Below, piece by piece: positions 33,861 to 45,944 of a DNA stretch of 64,000 nt (position 1 is its first letter; every line of letters begins with the position of its first letter). Position numbers and translations under genes: made by a program. The notes below the pieces were generated by a model. It saw only the letters and a program-made list of their open reading frames with translations, was not told the DNA's origin and did not search any database. This DNA is from Lytechinus variegatus (Eukaryota; Echinodermata; Echinoidea; Temnopleuroida; Toxopneustidae), in the NCBI RefSeq assembly GCF_018143015.1, contig NC_054748.1:18928725-18992724 (forward strand). Reading direction: 5' to 3'.

Positions 33861-35370
33861 AACATAGGGCCCTGTTTGTAATTGCCAATGGTTTAATTCT
33901 GAACATTATCAATTATCGAAAATATGAAAAATTGGCAAGGTTTATGGCTTGTGGCAAAGTAAATTTCAAAGCTTAGAACTCATGCATGCATGTTCTAGAT
34001 TTTGTATATTATGGTGTCACTTCACTGTAGCTTTCCTTTGCTAAATTTGATTGAATCACAATTTTTAAAAGGGTAGCATTGTCCCATAAAAAAAATGGTT
34101 TCATATTTACAGTCCTATGTACTGGTATTGCAATCAATGTATATGTATGTGTCTCCATTGACACAAGGATCATAACCGTTAATATAATTTTATTCCAATA
34201 TACAGTCAACTTGTATTAGTTGCAAAGTATATGCCGTTAATTCATGGTGTTACTGGCTTGTCATAGTTTGTATTTATTGAGTCATTCACAGGCCAGTATT
34301 CTGAAGTCGGGTTTAACTTAAACTCAGGTTTAAAGTTATGGTTTAAGTATGGACAGCCAATTGTTACATAATCACTAACATTAGTCCGTAAAAAATATCA
34401 TACTTAAGCTCATTTGGCTCTCAAATCATTCATAATTTTGTAGGAAGTATAAATAGATGATTGTCTTCACCATCGATGAATTAGGAAAGAGCACAATAGA
34501 CATAAACACAACTTAACAAAAAATTTGATACTTTTAGCTGAAAAGTATGTTGTATTTTCTTCTATCTTCTTAAATCTCTGATTTTGATGATCATATTTTT
34601 TTCTGGATCAGCTCGGAAGTGATGATGGTCAACTTTTTTTTAAAGCAGATATTTCTGCATTTATTCATTTATCCAAATAACAAATTTATAGCAAACATAC
34701 ATAATGATCAAGTTACAAAGGTGACAATTGTATAGTACTTAGTTAAGTAGATATAGACGTAATTCATGTAAACAATAACAAACAAATTTAAATGCAGAGG
34801 CCAGCTATCGCAAGCAGGGGAAAAGAGAAGGCTACATGAAAACCATAATAAAAATACCAGGTCTTTAAAAGTGATGTCACTTCACAGGAAAGCAGGAAAG
34901 ACGGTGCCATTAATTATCTTTGCCATAATTTCTGAATTATATTCATTTCGAAATCCATTCATTTTCTTGTATTTTTATTTTTTTATATGTATTTTTCAAC
35001 AGTGAATGCTTAGTGAAAGCTGAAAAATTATTGACCCAAATAAAGAGAGCTTGCAATTTAATAAATTGTTTATTACGTGCTGCAAAGGCCATGGTGCCTT
35101 TGGAAGACATGAATCCTTCGGTTATTAAAATTGTCCCGTCAAGCTTACAATTCAACTTGTTCAAGGAATCAATATCTCCTTGACATTATGATTAATCTTT
35201 GGACTGAGTAACTCTCCCTAATGTTCACTTACCTTGTCGTTGGTTGGGGAGCTTGTGTGCCTCAGTGACCCTAAGAGCTATGCCAGCTGGAGATGCCAGC
35301 TGGATCTCCTGTTAGGGCCACCCATGCTGGACAGGTCAAAGGGTAGAGGCCAGACAAAAAGTGAACACAT
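33861..35370. other. Intronic AT-rich DNA, few features
   Basis: GGCCAGTATTCTGAAGTCGG at about 34290, followed by TTTAACTTAAACTCAGG, looks like one end of a MITE; the other end is not found. 34640-35170 is AT-rich with a T-run at 34632 and could be a LINE 3' region. 35250-35370 is GC-richer (GGGCCACCCATGCTGGACAG) and abuts the minisatellite. No exon is supported. Confidence 0.4.
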
Positions 35371-35371
35371 A

Positions 35372-38300
35372 CTCGGACAGACACGACTGACTCGGACTGA
35401 CATGACAGACTCGGACTGACCGACCTGACAGACTCGACCGACTCGGACTGACCGACGGACTCGGACTGACCGACGGACTCGGACTGACCGACGGACTCGG
35501 ACTGACACGACAGACTCGGACTGACCGACCTACTCGGACTGACCGACCGACTCGGACTGACCCGACAGACTCGGACTGACACGACCGACTCGGACTGACA
35601 CGACCGACTCGGACTGACACGACCGACTCGGACTGACCGACGGACTCGGACTGACCGACGGACTCGGACTGACCGACGGACTCGGACTGACACGACAGAC
35701 TCGGACTGACACGACAGACTCGGACTGACCGACAGACATGACCGACTCGGACTGACAGACTCGGACTGACACGACCGACTCGGACTGACCGACCGACTCG
35801 GACTGACCGACCGACACGGACTCGGACTGACCGACGGACTCGGACTGACACGACAGACTCGGACTGACACGACAGACTCGGACTGACCGACAGACTCGGA
35901 CTGACCGACTCGGACTGACACGACAGACTCGGACTGACACGACCGACTCGGACTGACCGACGGACTCGGACTGACAAGACAGACTCGGACTGACCGACAG
36001 ACCTGACCGACTCGGACTGACCGACCGACTCGGACTGACCGACGGACTCGGACTGACCGACGGACTCGGACTGACACGACAGACTCGGACTGACAAGACA
36101 GACTCGGACTGACCGACAGACCTGACCGACTCGGACTGACACGACCGACTCGGACTGACCGACCGACTCGGACTGACCGACCGACTCGGACTGACACGAC
36201 AGACTCGGACTGACCGACCGACTCGGACTGACCGACCGACTCGGACTGACACGACAGACTCGGACTGACCGACCTGACAGACTCAACCGACTCGGACTGA
36301 CACGACCGACTCGGACTGACACGACCGACTCGGACTGACACGACCGACTCGGACTGACACGACCGACTCGGACTGACACGACAGACTCGGACTGACCGAC
36401 AGACTCGGACTGACCGACAGACTCGGACTGACCGACAGACTCGGACTGACCGACAGACTCGGACTGACCGACCGACTCGGACTGACCGACCGACTCGGAC
36501 TGACCGACCGACTCGGACTGACCGACCGACTCGGACTGACCGACCGACTCGGACTGACCGACCGACTCGGACTGACACGACAGACTCGGACTGACACGAC
36601 CGACTCGGACTGACACGACCGACTCGGACTGACACGACCGACTCGGACTGACACGACCGACTCGGACTGACACGACCGACTCGGACTGACACGACCGACT
36701 CGGACTGACACGACCGACTCGGACTGACACGACCGACTCGGACTGACACGACAGACTCGGACTGACCGACAGACCTGACCGACTCGGACTGACACGACCG
36801 ACTCGGACTGACCGACCGACTCGGACTGACCGACCGACTCGGACTGACCGACCGACTCGGACTGACCGACCGACTCGGACTGACCGACCGACTCGGACTG
36901 ACCGACCGACTCGGACTGACCGACCGACTCGGACTGACCGACCGACTCGGACTGACCGACCGACTCGGACTGACCGACAGACTCGGACTGACCGACAGAC
37001 TCGGACTGACCGACAGACTCGGACTGACCGACCCGGACTGACCGACCCGGACTGACCGACCGACTCGGACTGACACGACAGACTCGGACTGACCGACCTG
37101 ACAGACTCGACCGACTCGGACTGACCGACTCGGACTGACACGACGGACTCGGACTGACACGACGGACTCGGACTGACACGACCGACTCGGACTGACACGA
37201 CCGACTCGGACTGACACGACCGACTCGGACTGACACGACCGACTCGGACTGACACGACAGACTCGGACTGACCGACAGACTCGGACTGACCGACGGACTC
37301 GGACTGACCGACAGACTCGGACTGACCGACCGACTCGGACTGACCGACCGACTCGGACTGACCGACCGACTCGGACTGACCGACCGACTCGGACTGACCG
37401 ACCGACTCGGACTGACCGACCGACTCGGACTGACCGACCGACTCGGACTGACCGACCGACTCGGACTGACCGACAGACTCGGACTGACCGACAGACTCGG
37501 ACTGACCGACAGACTCGGACTGACCGACAGACTCGGACTGACCGACAGACTCGGACTGACCGACAGACTCGGACTGACCGACAGACTCGGACTGACCGAC
37601 CCGGACTGACCGACCCGGACTGACCGACCCGGACTGACCGACCGACTCGGACTGACACGACAGACTCGGACTGACCGACCTGACAGACACGACCGACTCG
37701 GACTGACACGACCGACTCGGACTGACACGACCGACTCGGACTGACACGACCGACTCGGACTGACACGACCGACTCGGACTGACACGACCGACTCGGACTG
37801 ACACGACCGACTCGGACTGACACGACCGACTCGGACTGACACCACCGACTCGGACTGACACCACCGACTCGGACTGACACGACCGACTCGGACTGACACC
37901 ACCGACTCGGACTGACCGACAGACTCGGACTGACCGACCTGACAGACTCGACCGACTCGGACTGACACGACCGACTCGGACTGACACGACCGACTCGGAC
38001 TGACACGACCGACTCGGACTGACACGACCGACTCGGACTGACACGACCGACTCGGACTGACCGACCGACTCGGACTGACACGACAGACTCGGACTGACCG
38101 ACCTGACAGACTCGACCGACTCAGACTGACCGACTCGGACTGACACGACCGACTCGGACTGACACGACCGACTCGGACTGACACGACCGACTCGGACTGA
38201 CACGACAGACTCGGACTGACACGACAGACTCGGACTGACACGACAGACTCGGACTGACACGACGGACTCGGACTGACCGACAGACTCGGACTGACCGACC

Positions 38301-41115
38301 GACTCGGACTGACCGACCGACTCGGACTGACCGACCGACTCGGACTGACACGACCGACTCGGACTGACCGACCGACTCGGACTGACACGACCGACTCGGA
38401 CTGACACGACCGACTCGGACTGACACGACCGACTCGGACTGACACCACCGACTCGGACTGACACGACCGACTCGGACTGACACCACCGACTCGGACTGAC
38501 CGACAGACTCGGACTGACCGACCTGACAGACTCGACCGACTCGGACTGACACGACCGACTCGGACTGACACGACCGACTCGGACTGACACGACCGACTCG
38601 GACTGACACCACCGACTCGGACTGACACGACCGACTCGGACTGACACCACCGACTCGGACTGACCGACAGACTCGGACTGACCGACCTGACAGACTCGAC
38701 CGACTCGGACTGACACGACCGACTCGGACTGACACGACCGACTCGGACTGACACGACCGACTCGGACTGACACGACCGACTCGGACTGACGCGACAGACT
38801 CGGACTGACACGACAGACTCGGACTGACACGACAGACTCGGACTGACACGACAGACTCGGACTGACCGACCGACTCGGACTGACCGACCGACTCGGACTG
38901 ACCGACCGACTCGGACTGACCGACCGACTCGGACTGACCGACCGACTCGGACTGACCGACCGACTCGGACTGACCGACCGACTCGGACTGACCGACCGAC
39001 TCGGACTGACCGACCGACTCGGACTGACCGACCGACTCGGACTGACCGACCGACTCGGACTGACCGACAGACCTGACCGACAGACCTGACCGACTGACTC
39101 GGACTGACCGACAGACTCGGACTGACCGACCGACTCGGACCGACCGACTCGGACTGACACGACCGGCTCGGACTGACACGACCGGCTCGGACTGACACGA
39201 CCGACTCGGACTGACACGACCGACTCGGACTGACCCGACGGACTCGGACTGACCGACGGACTCGGACTGACACGACAGACTCGGACTGACACGACAGACT
39301 CGGACTGACCGACAGACCTGACCGACTCGGACTGACCCACCGACTCGGACTGACCGACCGACTCGGACTGACACGACCGACTCGGACTGACACGACAGAC
39401 TCGGACTGACCGACCGACTCGGACTGACCGACCGACTCGGACTGACCGACCGACTCGGACTGACACGACAGACTCGGACTGACCCGACCGACTCGGACTG
39501 ACCGACCGACTCGGACTGACCGACCGACTCGGACTGACCGACCTGACAGACTCGGACTGACCGACCTGACAGACTCGGACTGACCGACCGACTCGGACTG
39601 ACCGACCGACTCGGACTGACCGACCGACTCGGACTGACCGACCGACTCGGACTGACCGACAGACTCGGACTGACAAGACAGACTCGGACTGACCGACAGA
39701 CCTGACCGACTCGGACTGACACGACCGACTCGGACTGACCGACCGACTCGGACTGACCGACCGACTCGGACTGACCGACCGACTCGGACTGACCGACCGA
39801 CTCGGACTGACACGACCGACTCGGACTGACACGACCGACTCGGACTGACACGACCGACTCGGACTGACCGACGGACTCGGACTGACCGACCGACTCGGAC
39901 TGACCGACGGACTCGGACTGACACGACAGACTCGGACTGACAAGACAGACTCGGACTGACCGACAGACCTGACCGACTCGGACTGACACGACCGACTCAG
40001 ACTGACCGACCGACTCGGACTGACCGACCGACTCGGACTGACCCGACGGACTCGGACTGACCGACGGACTCGGACTGACAGACTCGGACTGACACGACCG
40101 ACTCGGACTGACCGACGGACTCGGACTGACACGACAGACTCGGACTGACAAGACAGACTCGGACTGACCGACAGACCTGACCGACTCGGACTGACACGAC
40201 CGACTCGGACTGACCGACCGACTCGGACTGACCGACCGACTCGGACTGACACGACCGACTCAGACTGACCGACAGACTCGGACTGACAGACTCGGACTGA
40301 CACGACCGACTCAGACTGACCGACTCGGAGTGACCGACCGACTCGGACTGACACGACCGACTCGGACTGACCGACCAACTCGGACTGACCAACCGACTCG
40401 GACTGACATGACAGACTCGGACTGACCGACCTGACAGACTCGACCGACTCGGACTGACACGACGGACTCGGACTGACACGACCGACTCGGACTGACACGA
40501 CCGACTTCGGACTGACACGACCGACTCGGACTGACACGACCGACTCGGACTGACACGACGGACTCGGACTGACCGACGGACTCGGACTGACCGACGGACT
40601 CGGACTGACCGACGGACTCGGACTGACACGACAGACTCGGACTGACACGACAGACTCGGACTGACCGACCGACTCGGACTGACTGACCGACGGACTCGGA
40701 CTGACACGACAGACTCGGACTGACACGACAGACTCGGACTGACACGACAGACTCGGACTGACACGACAGACTCGGACTGACACGACAGACTCGGACTGAC
40801 CGACCGACTCGGACTGACCGACCGACTCGGACTGACACGACAGACTCGGACTGACCGACCTGACAGACTCGACCGACTCGGACTGACACGACAGACTCGG
40901 ACTGACACGACAGACTCGGACTGACACGACAGACTCGGACTGACCGACCTGACAGATTCAGACTGACCTTGACTGGCTCGGACATACTTCGACTTACTCG
41001 TGTGTACTTAGACTGACTCTCACTGACTTGGATCGACTCGTACATACTCAGACGGACTCTGATTGACTAATACATACTCAGACGTACTCGGATTGACTCG
41101 TACGTATTCGGATTT
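35372..41115. repeat. 5.7 kb minisatellite, 18/19-bp unit
   Basis: The main unit is GACTCGGACTGACCGACC (18 bp), with variants that add one base (TGACACGACC, 19 bp) or change it (GACAG, GACGG, CACCACC, CCCGAC). By length there are roughly 300 units. On the minus strand the unit has no stop in any frame, so frames of up to 1863 codons coding SVRVGR, SPSRSV or QSESVG repeats arise automatically; mixing of 18- and 19-bp units rotates the frames. The interior is homogeneous and 40963-41115 is strongly degenerate (TTACTCG/ATACTCAGAC). I do not regard any of it as coding. Confidence 0.95.
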
Positions 41116-41648
41116 ACTGGGACTATTTGGTATGTACTTAACCCTACTTGAGCTCAAGATGTGTACAAAGAGGAGCCCTGCAGTTACAGCCAGTCATTGC
41201 GAGAGGCCAGCAACAGATTGGGTGGGGCTGTCTTGGGTAGGAAGATCTTACCACAGATGCCCAAGGAGTCACACTGGTACGGTATCAATCAAACTTATTG
41301 GAACAGTGGACATAACTATTTAAATGAAAGTTGAATGTTTTGTTAAAATTTCATAGACAAAGTGATATCACTTAAGAAGAATTGAGATGACCTGAACTGA
41401 TAATAAATTCATTGATTGTGACTGATGTATTCAAAGGTAGAAGGTGGAGACAAGACAGATGTATTTAGACTTTCTGTCCTGAATTCTCCCACAGGCATCT
41501 CAATATTTGGTTGTCACTCCTGCGATTGAAAGTACACAATGACTAGATACCTATTGATTTTGTCAAGAAGTGGAATGGGATGAAACCAGGAGGGCGTCAG
41601 TACTCAATGCAAATTAATTTGAAGATTTGATTTCTTTTTCATACTTAG
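41116..41648 (+). other. Putative intron 3' part
   Basis: Unremarkable sequence between the degenerate minisatellite edge and the next candidate exon. An open frame at 41063-41323 crosses the minisatellite edge and has no domain. Confidence 0.4.
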
Positions 41649-41824
41649 AGGAGAAAGAAATTGGATAAGAGTACCTGTTGGTGGTTATAGATGAGGATTT
41701 GAATGGCGAACTCTACACCGTTGCACATCTTGTTGATCAGCCAACGGACATCCACAGAGTTAAACCTGCTTTTGACGCTGTTGGCCGGGCGAACTCCTCC
41801 AACACCAATGTTGACGCCATCGAA
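41649..41824 (+). pseudogene. Likely exon for the second half of CUB domain 2, with a stop and phase mismatch
   Basis: After TCATACTTAG the CUB-compatible frame reads EEKEIG, a TAA at 41666-41668, then EYLLVVIDEDLNGELYTVAH and LVDQPTDIHRVKPAFDAVG, ending at a strong donor ATCGAA|gtaagt. 'EYLLVV' fits the CUB strand after the second cysteine region, and the preceding 'FLEEK' end of the exon at 32184 would run into it. However, that exon leaves in phase 2 while this frame needs phase 0 or 1. A second acceptor (GGTGGTTATAG at 41690) gives a stop-free shorter exon in phase 1. Disabled gene, misassembly, or a different gene are all possible. Confidence 0.4.
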
Positions 41825-42112
41825 GTAAGTGAATGTATTTTCAAATATTGCTTTGTTTTGTAGTCATAAACCTCGGGCAGACCATAGATTCAATACAGTT
41901 ATCAGTAAGGCCCACATCATCAGCAAACGCAACCATGCGGCTTTGTATACCCGGTGACCATTTTCAGAAATGCAGGTTATGACCTGTTCTGGAAGACAAC
42001 ATTATTTTTTGGCGGTGACTTCAGCCACTGATGTATTGCTTGATTATCTAATTGGCCTCCGTTAATTGCACCCGGAAGCAAAGTCACAATGGGTGGTTCC
42101 TTTGTTTTGCAG

Positions 42113-42296
42113 GACTCGGTACAACCTGCCAGGATTTGCTGTCATCGAGAACCTTGCAGCATAACTGTTTTCTCAAGTGGATGGGAATCTTCCGCTCACG
42201 TCCAAACAGTCTGCGTACTGGATTTGAAGAGCGGTACAGTCCTGGCCAGTGCAACAAATCTTGAGCTCCCAACACTCTCAAACATCCTGGTGTAAA
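42113..42296 (+). other. Candidate exon of uncertain frame
   Basis: A good acceptor (TTTGTTTTGCAG) precedes 42113. Two frames are open for 50-60 codons. One joins the previous donor in phase 0 (DSVQPARICCHREPCSITVF, then SGTVLASATNLELP) and stops at TAA 42294-42296. The other reads GTTCQDLLSSRTLQHNCF and RTGFEERYSP. Neither has a domain I recognise with confidence. It could be a terminal exon of a truncated transcript. Confidence 0.3.
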
Positions 42297-42640
42297 GTCT
42301 TTAATTGGAATGGTCAGTATTTTGTTTACTCGGTTTAATGAAAGTAGAAAGAAATTTTGGACAAAGATGAACTTATTATGCCCCAGCATTGCAACCAACA
42401 GTAAATCCGATTCTAATCGCTGCATACAATTTTTTCAAGAAAGGAGAAAATGATACATTGTAGTTTATTTTGGTGGGAGGAAGGGATGGAGGTACTCATT
42501 TAGACTTGTTGGTCTTTTGACAGCCAGTTTTGAACAAGACTGGAATTAAATTCTGGAAGAATATTAGAAATTATTATGACAACCATTTGATTACTTAGCC
42601 TTACATATGTATCATGGATATGCATGTCAGTCAGCTTATT

Positions 42641-42880
42641 GTAATAATAATAATGATTATACTTGCTTATATAGCGCCTAATACTTTGTCAGAAGTTTCT
42701 AAGCTCGTACTCGTGCTGCGTTTCAAGGAATAAATTCCTGCCAGGTACCCATTTACCTCACCTGGGTTGAGTGCAGCACATTGTGGATCAATTTCTTGCT
42801 GAAGGAAACTACGCCATGGTTGGGATTCAAACCCACGACCTATTTCAAAGTCCGGAGACTAATCCACTGGGCCACAACGC
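42641..42880 (-). mobile_element. tRNA-derived SINE
   Basis: On the minus strand: GCGTTGTGGCCCAGTGG (A box), GTGGGTTTGAATCCC (B box), a body with CACCTGGG-type and AATGGGTACCTGGCAGG phrases, and the end TAGGCGCTATATAAGCAAG followed by TTATTATTATTA. Complete SINE, about 240 bp, related in layout to 32216-32557 but with a different head. Confidence 0.8.
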
Positions 42881-42933
42881 ACCAACATTGTACATGCTTC
42901 TAATAACTTGCAATGTCTTCTTTGACTCTACAG

Positions 42934-43140
42934 TAGTATCAGAGCACCAGACTTCATACCTGCTGCCAAGCCAGACTGTAATAGGCATGTTGAGGCAGTG
43001 GTACAACGACTTTGCAACAGGTTTCCAAGCTCCACCAAGCAGCAGAGCCAGAATGCGACCAGATGGAGTAGAAGATCCAGACCACGATTCTACAAAGTGG
43101 CACTGTCATGGCAGAAACCAAAATCCAACTGCCATTCCTG
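42934..43140 (+). CDS. Candidate exon, CUB C-terminal half-like
   Basis: Acceptor TTGACTCTACAG, donor ATTCCTG|gtgagt; 207 bp, symmetric phase 1-1. That frame reads VSEHQTSYLLPSQTVIGMLR, QWYNDFATGFQAPP, then PDGVEDPDHDSTKWHCHG and ends at IPG. 'LLPSQTVIGMLRQWYNDFATGFQA' resembles the last strands of a CUB domain (aromatic strand then 'GF.A'), comparable to the end of the exon at 29988. A second frame in the same exon is also open (SIRAPDFIPAAKPDC onward) and joins the next candidate exon without a stop, so the frame is not settled. Confidence 0.4.
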
Positions 43141-44810
43141 GTGAGTGTAGATGGTTGTAGGGTTTCAGCTTTATAAACTATAAGAGGCTCTGTATCTGCT
43201 TAGTTTGGTTATTACATTAGAACTGCATTCACTTTACCTAAAGCTATGCACTTTGTTTACACACGATAATAACTATGCAAATTTTAATATTCTTACAAAT
43301 CATCTTTCACAAATTTTTGTTAAATATTGTAAAGATTCATAACCATGAAGAAAATATCACAAAACTCACTAATATGAAAATCCCGCTGTGTTTTCCGAAC
43401 ACCTTGATTTCGCCACCCGATATAGAAGCGGTCCTAAAGCTACGCACTCAATTTATCATGCAAAGAAAAAGTATTTCCTGTACCTAAACTTCTAAATAAT
43501 GTTCATTTTCTCATAGGAAAATATGAAATCAAAGTGAATATAACTCCAAAATTCCAAACAGTTGCTGGTTTTCTCTGTATTTAAAGATTTATTGCAGCCT
43601 CTATAGAAATAACTGAATAGGAATCGTTCGACACATAGTCACTAGCTCCACACACAGAGTGCACACTTTGCAATTGAAATTGCTTGCGCATTGGAGTGGT
43701 GCGTAGCTTTAGGACCCTCTACCATACTATTTACTTTCATGCTAACATTGCAATGGATTATGATTCATCTCTTGCAATAGTAATACAATGTAGTCATGAT
43801 GGAGTTATCAAGGGTCCCATTACGAAAATTTCCTGTTTGATTCCCGACCGCACTTCAGACTGCAAACTGTGGTCGTATACCCCATTTTTCGTTTGGAAAA
43901 TCTCAAACAACATTTCCAACCCCGATAAACCCATCTTGGCCAGGTAATCCCCTTGTCTCAATTTCACCACCACGGGCCAGCCAAACGAGCGTTGAGCCAA
44001 GGACGAAATGATAAACAACAGCTGTGCTATTACGTAAGACTTGTCTGCCTGTAGAATGATCTTCGGAATGAAATTATTGTATTCGATATTAATCACGTTT
44101 TCAAAGGCATATTACATTCAGACATCCAATACTAGTCCATTTTCAATTTCGAACGAAGAAAATCGACCTCGAAATAAGGAAAGTAAGCGAATAAAAAAAG
44201 AAAGAAAGAAAGGAAGAAAAAAGTTTCTATCAACGCGTGTATACATGGAACTCCATGCACTCACCAGAACTACACACATTGCAATCCATCGTGTGTGGCC
44301 CCCTGCTGTGACCGTTGATGCTGGGGTGTATTATCTTCGGACCGAGGTCAAGAAACAGGTGTTTCTATACTTAAATTTCATGCTTGAGGGCAATAGGGTT
44401 TGTAGAACTGGGAGAAGAGATTTGATGATAAGGGAAACTGGGGTATACTGCTCTTCAAAGCAAGATTTTCGTCATGTTTCTCTTGAGTGGTACTAGTATT
44501 TCCCAGCCTTAACGGTGATTCTTAATTATGGATCAGGAGAATTATTGTGTAATGTTGCAGGTTGTCTGGGGGTAGTTTTGTCACCTTTTTCTTGATTTAT
44601 TTCAAGAACTTGCAATTTTTTCTTTTAAATATAATGAGAGTTGTCCATGGTATTGTGATCATTTGACATTGAACCAAGATTCAAGTACAGATTAAACATG
44701 AATTCTTAGTCCACACCCACACAAATACATCAATAGTAACAAAAGTACTGGCATAATATATTTCATTTGATGGTCTTGAAATTTTCAAATTTATTTTATT
44801 TTAATTTCAG
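43141..44810 (+). other. Putative intron before the last exon
   Basis: AT-rich; a purine run at 44186-44222. Several 60-150 codon frames on both strands lack domains. No mobile element ends recognised. Confidence 0.4.
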
Positions 44811-45227
44811 GCACAACAAAAGCTACGCAGTGACAACACCAGGCTGGCGGAACAAGGGCTGCGTCTGCCAGATAAACCGCTGGCTTCAACTTCAGCACTG
44901 CTTCGGCAACGAACTCGAGCAGTGTTTGAGAGTGCTTCTTCGTACCTGCATACGATTTCCACACCATCGGACACAGCAGGTATTGCGCCACCGAAGATGA
45001 GGGAGTTCCAGCCCATTGCCCTGCAACACATCCATGTTTGGCTCCACCATCATTCTCTTCACCATCTTTCAACCAGCCTACATCTGTGCAAACTATTCGT
45101 ACCCCCTGTAGCCTTTATCGGAACTCCATTCACCTCCACCAGACCATCGCCTACTGTTCACTATCAGACACAACGCATCAAGGAACAGGAGTTCCTAGAG
45201 TGGATAAGAGGTCGTGATCATAATTGA
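44811..45227 (+). CDS. Candidate 3' terminal exon, function unknown
   Basis: A clear acceptor (TTTTATTTTAATTTCAG) precedes 44811. The longest frame enters in phase 0 (AQQKLRSDNTRLAEQGLRL ... PSPTVHYQTQRIKEQEFLEW) and ends at TGA 45225-45227 after 138 codons, but no upstream exon ends in phase 0 with an open frame. The frame matching the previous exon's alternative reading begins HNKSYAVTTPGWRNKGCVC and stops after about 63 codons. The phase-1 join gives GTTKATQ and a stop at 44834. Three readings are therefore possible; composition is GC-richer than its surroundings, as expected for an exon. No known domain. Confidence 0.35.
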   Translation, partial: AQQKLRSDNTRLAEQGLRLPDKPLASTSALLRQRTRAVFESASSYLHTISTPSDTAGIAPPKMREFQPIALQHIHVWLHHHSLHHLSTSLHLCKLFVPPVAFIGTPFTSTRPSPTVHYQTQRIKEQEFLEWIRGRDHN

Positions 45228-45944
45228 CTGCAGATCACCTCCACTAATGTCTGTATTTTCACCAATAACTCAAGGATACCCCTGCTAGTTCAATATGGTT
45301 CCAGAGGAGATCATGACAACAACAAGAACTGTGAAATCGTCCCATGCAAGAGATGCTCTACAACTTCAATTTGAACGTTTAATTACCCACTTTTCCCATT
45401 TGCTACCCTTGTAGGGTGCTAGAGCTCCTGTAAGTTGTGTGCCAACCAGGTCATTCCCTTAAATTGTTGGTGAACGGAGCAGCTTTAGGGCACCTGCCTG
45501 CCCTACTTGGGTTGTGATGAACATCTCAGTGGGTCAGAAAAATGTGTTTGTAGGTCGCAAGATTTTTGCTACCATCTAGGATGGAAACATGAACAATTTC
45601 CAGAAGCTCTAGAATGAACCGGATATGCCCAAATAAATTTAATTGACTGATGGTTTCGTGTATGAGCCATCCAGTCTGTGACGGAAGGAGCCACCCGTGT
45701 GATTGAGGAGACACAGATGATGTCCTGTTGCAGCCCGAGATGGGAGTTAGCATTTAAAAATGATAAGTTAATATTGTAAAAATTAAGCCCAGTACAGAGC
45801 TGCCTAATTGTTATCAGTTCACAAATTAAAGCCTTGTGAAAATTGGGAAAAATATATCACTCTTACCATTCACTAAAATATTGTGGATTTGTAATAGCTC
45901 TGGTAAAAATCCAAGTTGTTTTAAAGTGTAGTTGTGAATCAAAC
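45228..45944 (+). other. Presumed 3' UTR or intergenic DNA
   Basis: Between the last candidate stop and the 165-bp array. No promoter, RNA gene or repeat recognised; the array downstream carries poly(A) signals. Confidence 0.35.

Noticed and set aside
35336-40927. Minus-strand open frames of up to 1863 codons encoding R/S/V-rich repeat proteins
   Set aside because: They follow automatically from a minisatellite unit that lacks stops in every minus frame; there is no unique sequence, signal peptide, splice structure or frame preference.
41690-41824. A minus-strand exon (FDGVNIGVGGVRPANS frame)
   Set aside because: It has a possible donor but no AG acceptor, while the plus strand has a strong gtaagt donor and a CUB-like reading.
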